Below, one piece after another: positions 33,390-35,214 of a stretch of DNA of 35,214 bases. The stretch's first letter is position 1. Every line of letters starts with the position of its first letter. Where the stretch lies: positions 1 through 35,214 of the forward strand of contig JAKBBP010000028.1 of assembly GCA_021808445.1 (NCBI GenBank). The letters are read 5' to 3'. A program made the translations under genes and the position numbers. The notes beneath the pieces are model-generated. The model made no database searches. It was not told the DNA's origin and was given only the letters and a program-made list of their open reading frames with translations. This stretch comes from Pseudomonadota bacterium. GTDB lineage: Bacteria > Pseudomonadota > Gammaproteobacteria > Burkholderiales > Burkholderiaceae_C.

Positions 33390-34151
33390 TCACAGCCCCG
33401 TGAAACGCCGCACCACGCGGAAGACCAGGCCATCGGGCAGCAGGCGCAGCAGGCGCAGCCACAGGGTGAAGCGCCGCGGGAAGTGAATGTCGAAACGCCC
33501 GCGCGCCCAGCCCTCCAGCATGCGCGAGGCGGCCTGCTCGGGACGCAGCAAGGCGGGCATCGCGAATCCATTGCCCGCCGTCAGGGGCGTATCGACGAAA
33601 CCCGGGTTGACCACGCTGACACCGATGCCCAGGGGGCGAAGATCCCCGTAGAGTGTCTGCGCGAGGTTGATCAGCGCCGCCTTGGTCGGCCCGTAGGCCA
33701 GGGCCTGAGGCAAGCCACGCCAACCGGCCACGCTGGACACCAGGCTGAGATGCCCGCGCCCCTGCGCCAGCAGCAGGGGCAGCACGACATCCAGCCACCG
33801 CAGCGCTCCGCGGTAGTTGATATCGTCGTGGGCCAGCGCGCTGGCCAGGTCGAAACTCGTGGCGCGCTGGGGAGCGTAGGTGCCGGCGCAGTACACCGCC
33901 AGGTCGAGCTGCCCGAATTCCCGCTGCACTCGATCGCCCGCTGCGGCCAGCCCGGCCTGGTCGCGCACGTCCAGCGGGAGCACGAGGGCTCCCTGCACGG
34001 CCGCAAGCGCCGTGGCGTTGCGGGCCGAGACGGCCACGCGTGCGCCGCGCGCGATCAGCTCGCGGGCCAGCGCCGCACCGATGCCGCTGGAAGCGCCGAC
34101 GATCCACACGCGCTGGGCCGACCAGTCGCGAATCCCGGGGTTACAGGCCAT
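33390..34151 (-). CDS. Short-chain dehydrogenase/reductase
   Basis: 253 residues. The Rossmann motif GASSGIG is at 19-25, CAGTY at 88-92, and the catalytic Ser in LSLVSSVAGWRG (about 139-140), with Tyr153 and Lys157 in AYGPTKAAL. The C-terminal part after about residue 215 is basic and aromatic (FDIHFPRRFTLWLRLLRLL), as in dehydrogenases that act on lipids at the membrane. GGAG is 8 nt before ATG 34151. It follows the DUF3833 lipoprotein and the GPH transporter on the same strand. The substrate is unknown, but the context suggests lipid metabolism. Confidence 0.88.
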   Translation of the reverse strand: MACNPGIRDWSAQRVWIVGASSGIGAALARELIARGARVAVSARNATALAAVQGALVLPLDVRDQAGLAAAGDRVQREFGQLDLAVYCAGTYAPQRATSFDLASALAHDDINYRGALRWLDVVLPLLLAQGRGHLSLVSSVAGWRGLPQALAYGPTKAALINLAQTLYGDLRPLGIGVSVVNPGFVDTPLTAGNGFAMPALLRPEQAASRMLEGWARGRFDIHFPRRFTLWLRLLRLLPDGLVFRVVRRFTGL

Positions 34152-34177
34152 CGAGGACTCCGGACGGGCAGGCGCCC

Positions 34178-34738
34178 TCAAGGTTTGTGGAAGGAGATGA
34201 AGATGCTGGCGACCCTGATGCCGAACTTGCTCATGTTGGTTCGGTTGAGCAGCACATGCTTGTTCATCAGATACATCCAGTCGTCCATATGCATGTCGTA
34301 GGTCCGCCCGTCGACCGGAAGCGCCAGGGTGTAGCTCCAGTGGAAGGCGTTGCCCTCGGCATAGCCGGACGCCGTTCCCACCACATCGCCGGCACCGCCC
34401 TCGTAGCGCCGCTGGGGCCCCGTGCCGGGCAGCCGGCGCAGATGCCAGATGCGCTCGGAGCGGGTGCCGTCGCTGTAGAGGAAATGCTCGGTCAGTGTGC
34501 CTTGATCGCCCTTCCAGTCGCCGACCATGTCGACGTGGAAGCGCTTGATGACCTTGCCCGAGCGGTTGAACACGAGGCCGTCCGCGCTCAGCGGGCCGTT
34601 GAAATAGTTCTCCAGCGCGAGTTCGGGCTTCTGACCCTGGTAGTCGGCCGGCGTCACGTTGGCGCAACCGGCCAGCATGCCGGCGGCCAGCAAGGTGCCC
34701 GCGGCAAGGCGCAGGGGCTTGTGCCAGGCGATCATCAT
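34178..34738 (-). CDS. DUF3833 family lipoprotein
   Basis: 186 residues. Lipobox LAGC at about residues 22-25. The DUF3833 pattern is clear: PELALENYFNGPLSADGLVF, GKVIKRFHVDMVGDWKGDQGTL, EHFLYSDGTRSERIWHL, GTASGYAEGNAFHWSYTLALP and YDMHMDDWMYLMNKHVLLNR. This is a calycin-like fold expected to face the periplasm. Starts at 34738 and 34735 are adjacent; the first overlaps the transporter stop codon, so the two are coupled. The family is repeatedly found next to cyclopropane-fatty-acid synthase-like genes, which would lie left or right of this operon but are not in the window. Confidence 0.88.
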   Translation of the reverse strand: MMIAWHKPLRLAAGTLLAAGMLAGCANVTPADYQGQKPELALENYFNGPLSADGLVFNRSGKVIKRFHVDMVGDWKGDQGTLTEHFLYSDGTRSERIWHLRRLPGTGPQRRYEGGAGDVVGTASGYAEGNAFHWSYTLALPVDGRTYDMHMDDWMYLMNKHVLLNRTNMSKFGIRVASIFISFHKP

Positions 34739-35214
34739 GCATTTCTCCTTGTCGAGTCCAGCAGGAACGCGGGGTCGCGCGAGGCGGGGCGCATCCACCC
34801 TCGCCACAGCATCCACCCCGAAAGAAGCTTGAGCGCGCAGGGCAGCAGCGCGTAGGCGACCACCAGGGCCGGCAGCGCTCCCGTCGCTGGCGTGCCCGGG
34901 CGGTAGCCCAGCACCGACAGCAGGGGCAATGCCAGGCCGGCTGCCAGCGCCAGCGTGAACTTGGCAGCCAGGCTCCACAGTCCGAAGTACGCTCCTTCGA
35001 GCCGGCCGCCGTGGCCCAGGCTGCGGATCAGCCCGGCCAGCAAGGCGGGTGGCACGATGAGATCCGAGCCCAAGGCCAGCCCGCAGGCCGCGCACAGCGC
35101 CGCGTAACCCAGGCGCTGCCCGGGCTGCAGGCCGGCAGCCCAGGCAAAGCTGCAGACGGTGACGCCGATGCCGAACAGCCAGGTCGGCGCGGCGCCGAAG
35201 CGCCGCACCGCGCG
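34735..35214 (-). CDS. GPH/MelB-like MFS transporter, C-terminal part, cut by the window edge
   Basis: About 160 residues of the C-terminal half of a 12-helix transporter, still open at the window end. Hydrophobic helices include PTWLFGIGVTVCSFAWAAG, GYAALCAACGLALGSDLIVPPALLAGLI and FTLALAAGLALPLLSVLGY. The stretch GSDLIVPPALLAGLI followed by GGRLEGAYFGLWSLAAKFTLAL matches the conserved late block of the glycoside-pentoside-hexuronide family. In clusters with DUF3833 the cargo is unknown and probably not a sugar. It overlaps the DUF3833 gene. Confidence 0.85.
   Translation of the reverse strand, partial: RAVRRFGAAPTWLFGIGVTVCSFAWAAGLQPGQRLGYAALCAACGLALGSDLIVPPALLAGLIRSLGHGGRLEGAYFGLWSLAAKFTLALAAGLALPLLSVLGYRPGTPATGALPALVVAYALLPCALKLLSGWMLWRGWMRPASRDPAFLLDSTRRNA

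Overview
The window is high-GC DNA (roughly two thirds G+C by eye) from a proteobacterium. Gene content and protein style point to a betaproteobacterium, probably Burkholderiales, but no single gene settles this and the assignment is an inference. There is no rRNA gene, complete tRNA gene or CRISPR array.

Left edge (1-1212): one end of an inserted element. It carries a divergent IS200/IS605-type tnpB/tnpA pair, with tnpB cut by the window edge. About 200 nt later comes a 24-nt copy of the 3' end of an initiator tRNA, followed by a perfect rho-independent terminator. This looks like the attachment-site scar of an integrative element lying to the left.

1253-9153: accessory and envelope genes. 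They are a VapBC toxin-antitoxin pair, a zinc-ribbon membrane protein, a large secreted lipoprotein, and a tightly overlapping three-gene operon (4728-7965). That operon encodes a sigma-70-like protein, a single-pass membrane protein resembling an anti-sigma factor, and a Tat-exported caspase-fold peptidase with Sel1-like repeats. A secreted orphan protein and a BamE/SmpA-like lipoprotein follow. The three-gene operon is the best candidate here for an undescribed system, possibly an envelope signalling circuit with a periplasmic caspase as sensor or effector.

9361-17044: housekeeping genes. They are pterin carbinolamine dehydratase (phhB), an hflX GTPase, a glycosyltransferase with a decayed duplicate beside it, and a hexose-6-phosphate mutarotase. 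Next is ubiU-ubiV-ubiT, the oxygen-independent ubiquinone hydroxylation genes, followed by thiM. A perfect FNR/Anr-type palindrome sits upstream of ubiU at the spacing expected for activation under low oxygen.

17101-28080: a hexuronate oxidation operon with a divergent LysR regulator. In order it encodes KdgD, 2-oxoglutarate semialdehyde dehydrogenase, uronate dehydrogenase, a four-gene ABC importer, a beta-propeller lactonase and galactarate dehydratase. Together they would import galacturonate or a similar acid, oxidise it to the aldarolactone, open the lactone, dehydrate twice and oxidise to 2-oxoglutarate.

28090-35214: mixed genes. They are a secreted HNH-like protein, a LysR regulator divergent from a ydbC-type aldo/keto reductase, an OmpW-type porin, a GDSL lipoprotein esterase and a DUF1330 protein. 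The window ends in an operon, running leftwards, of a GPH/MFS transporter (cut by the edge), a DUF3833 lipoprotein and a short-chain dehydrogenase.
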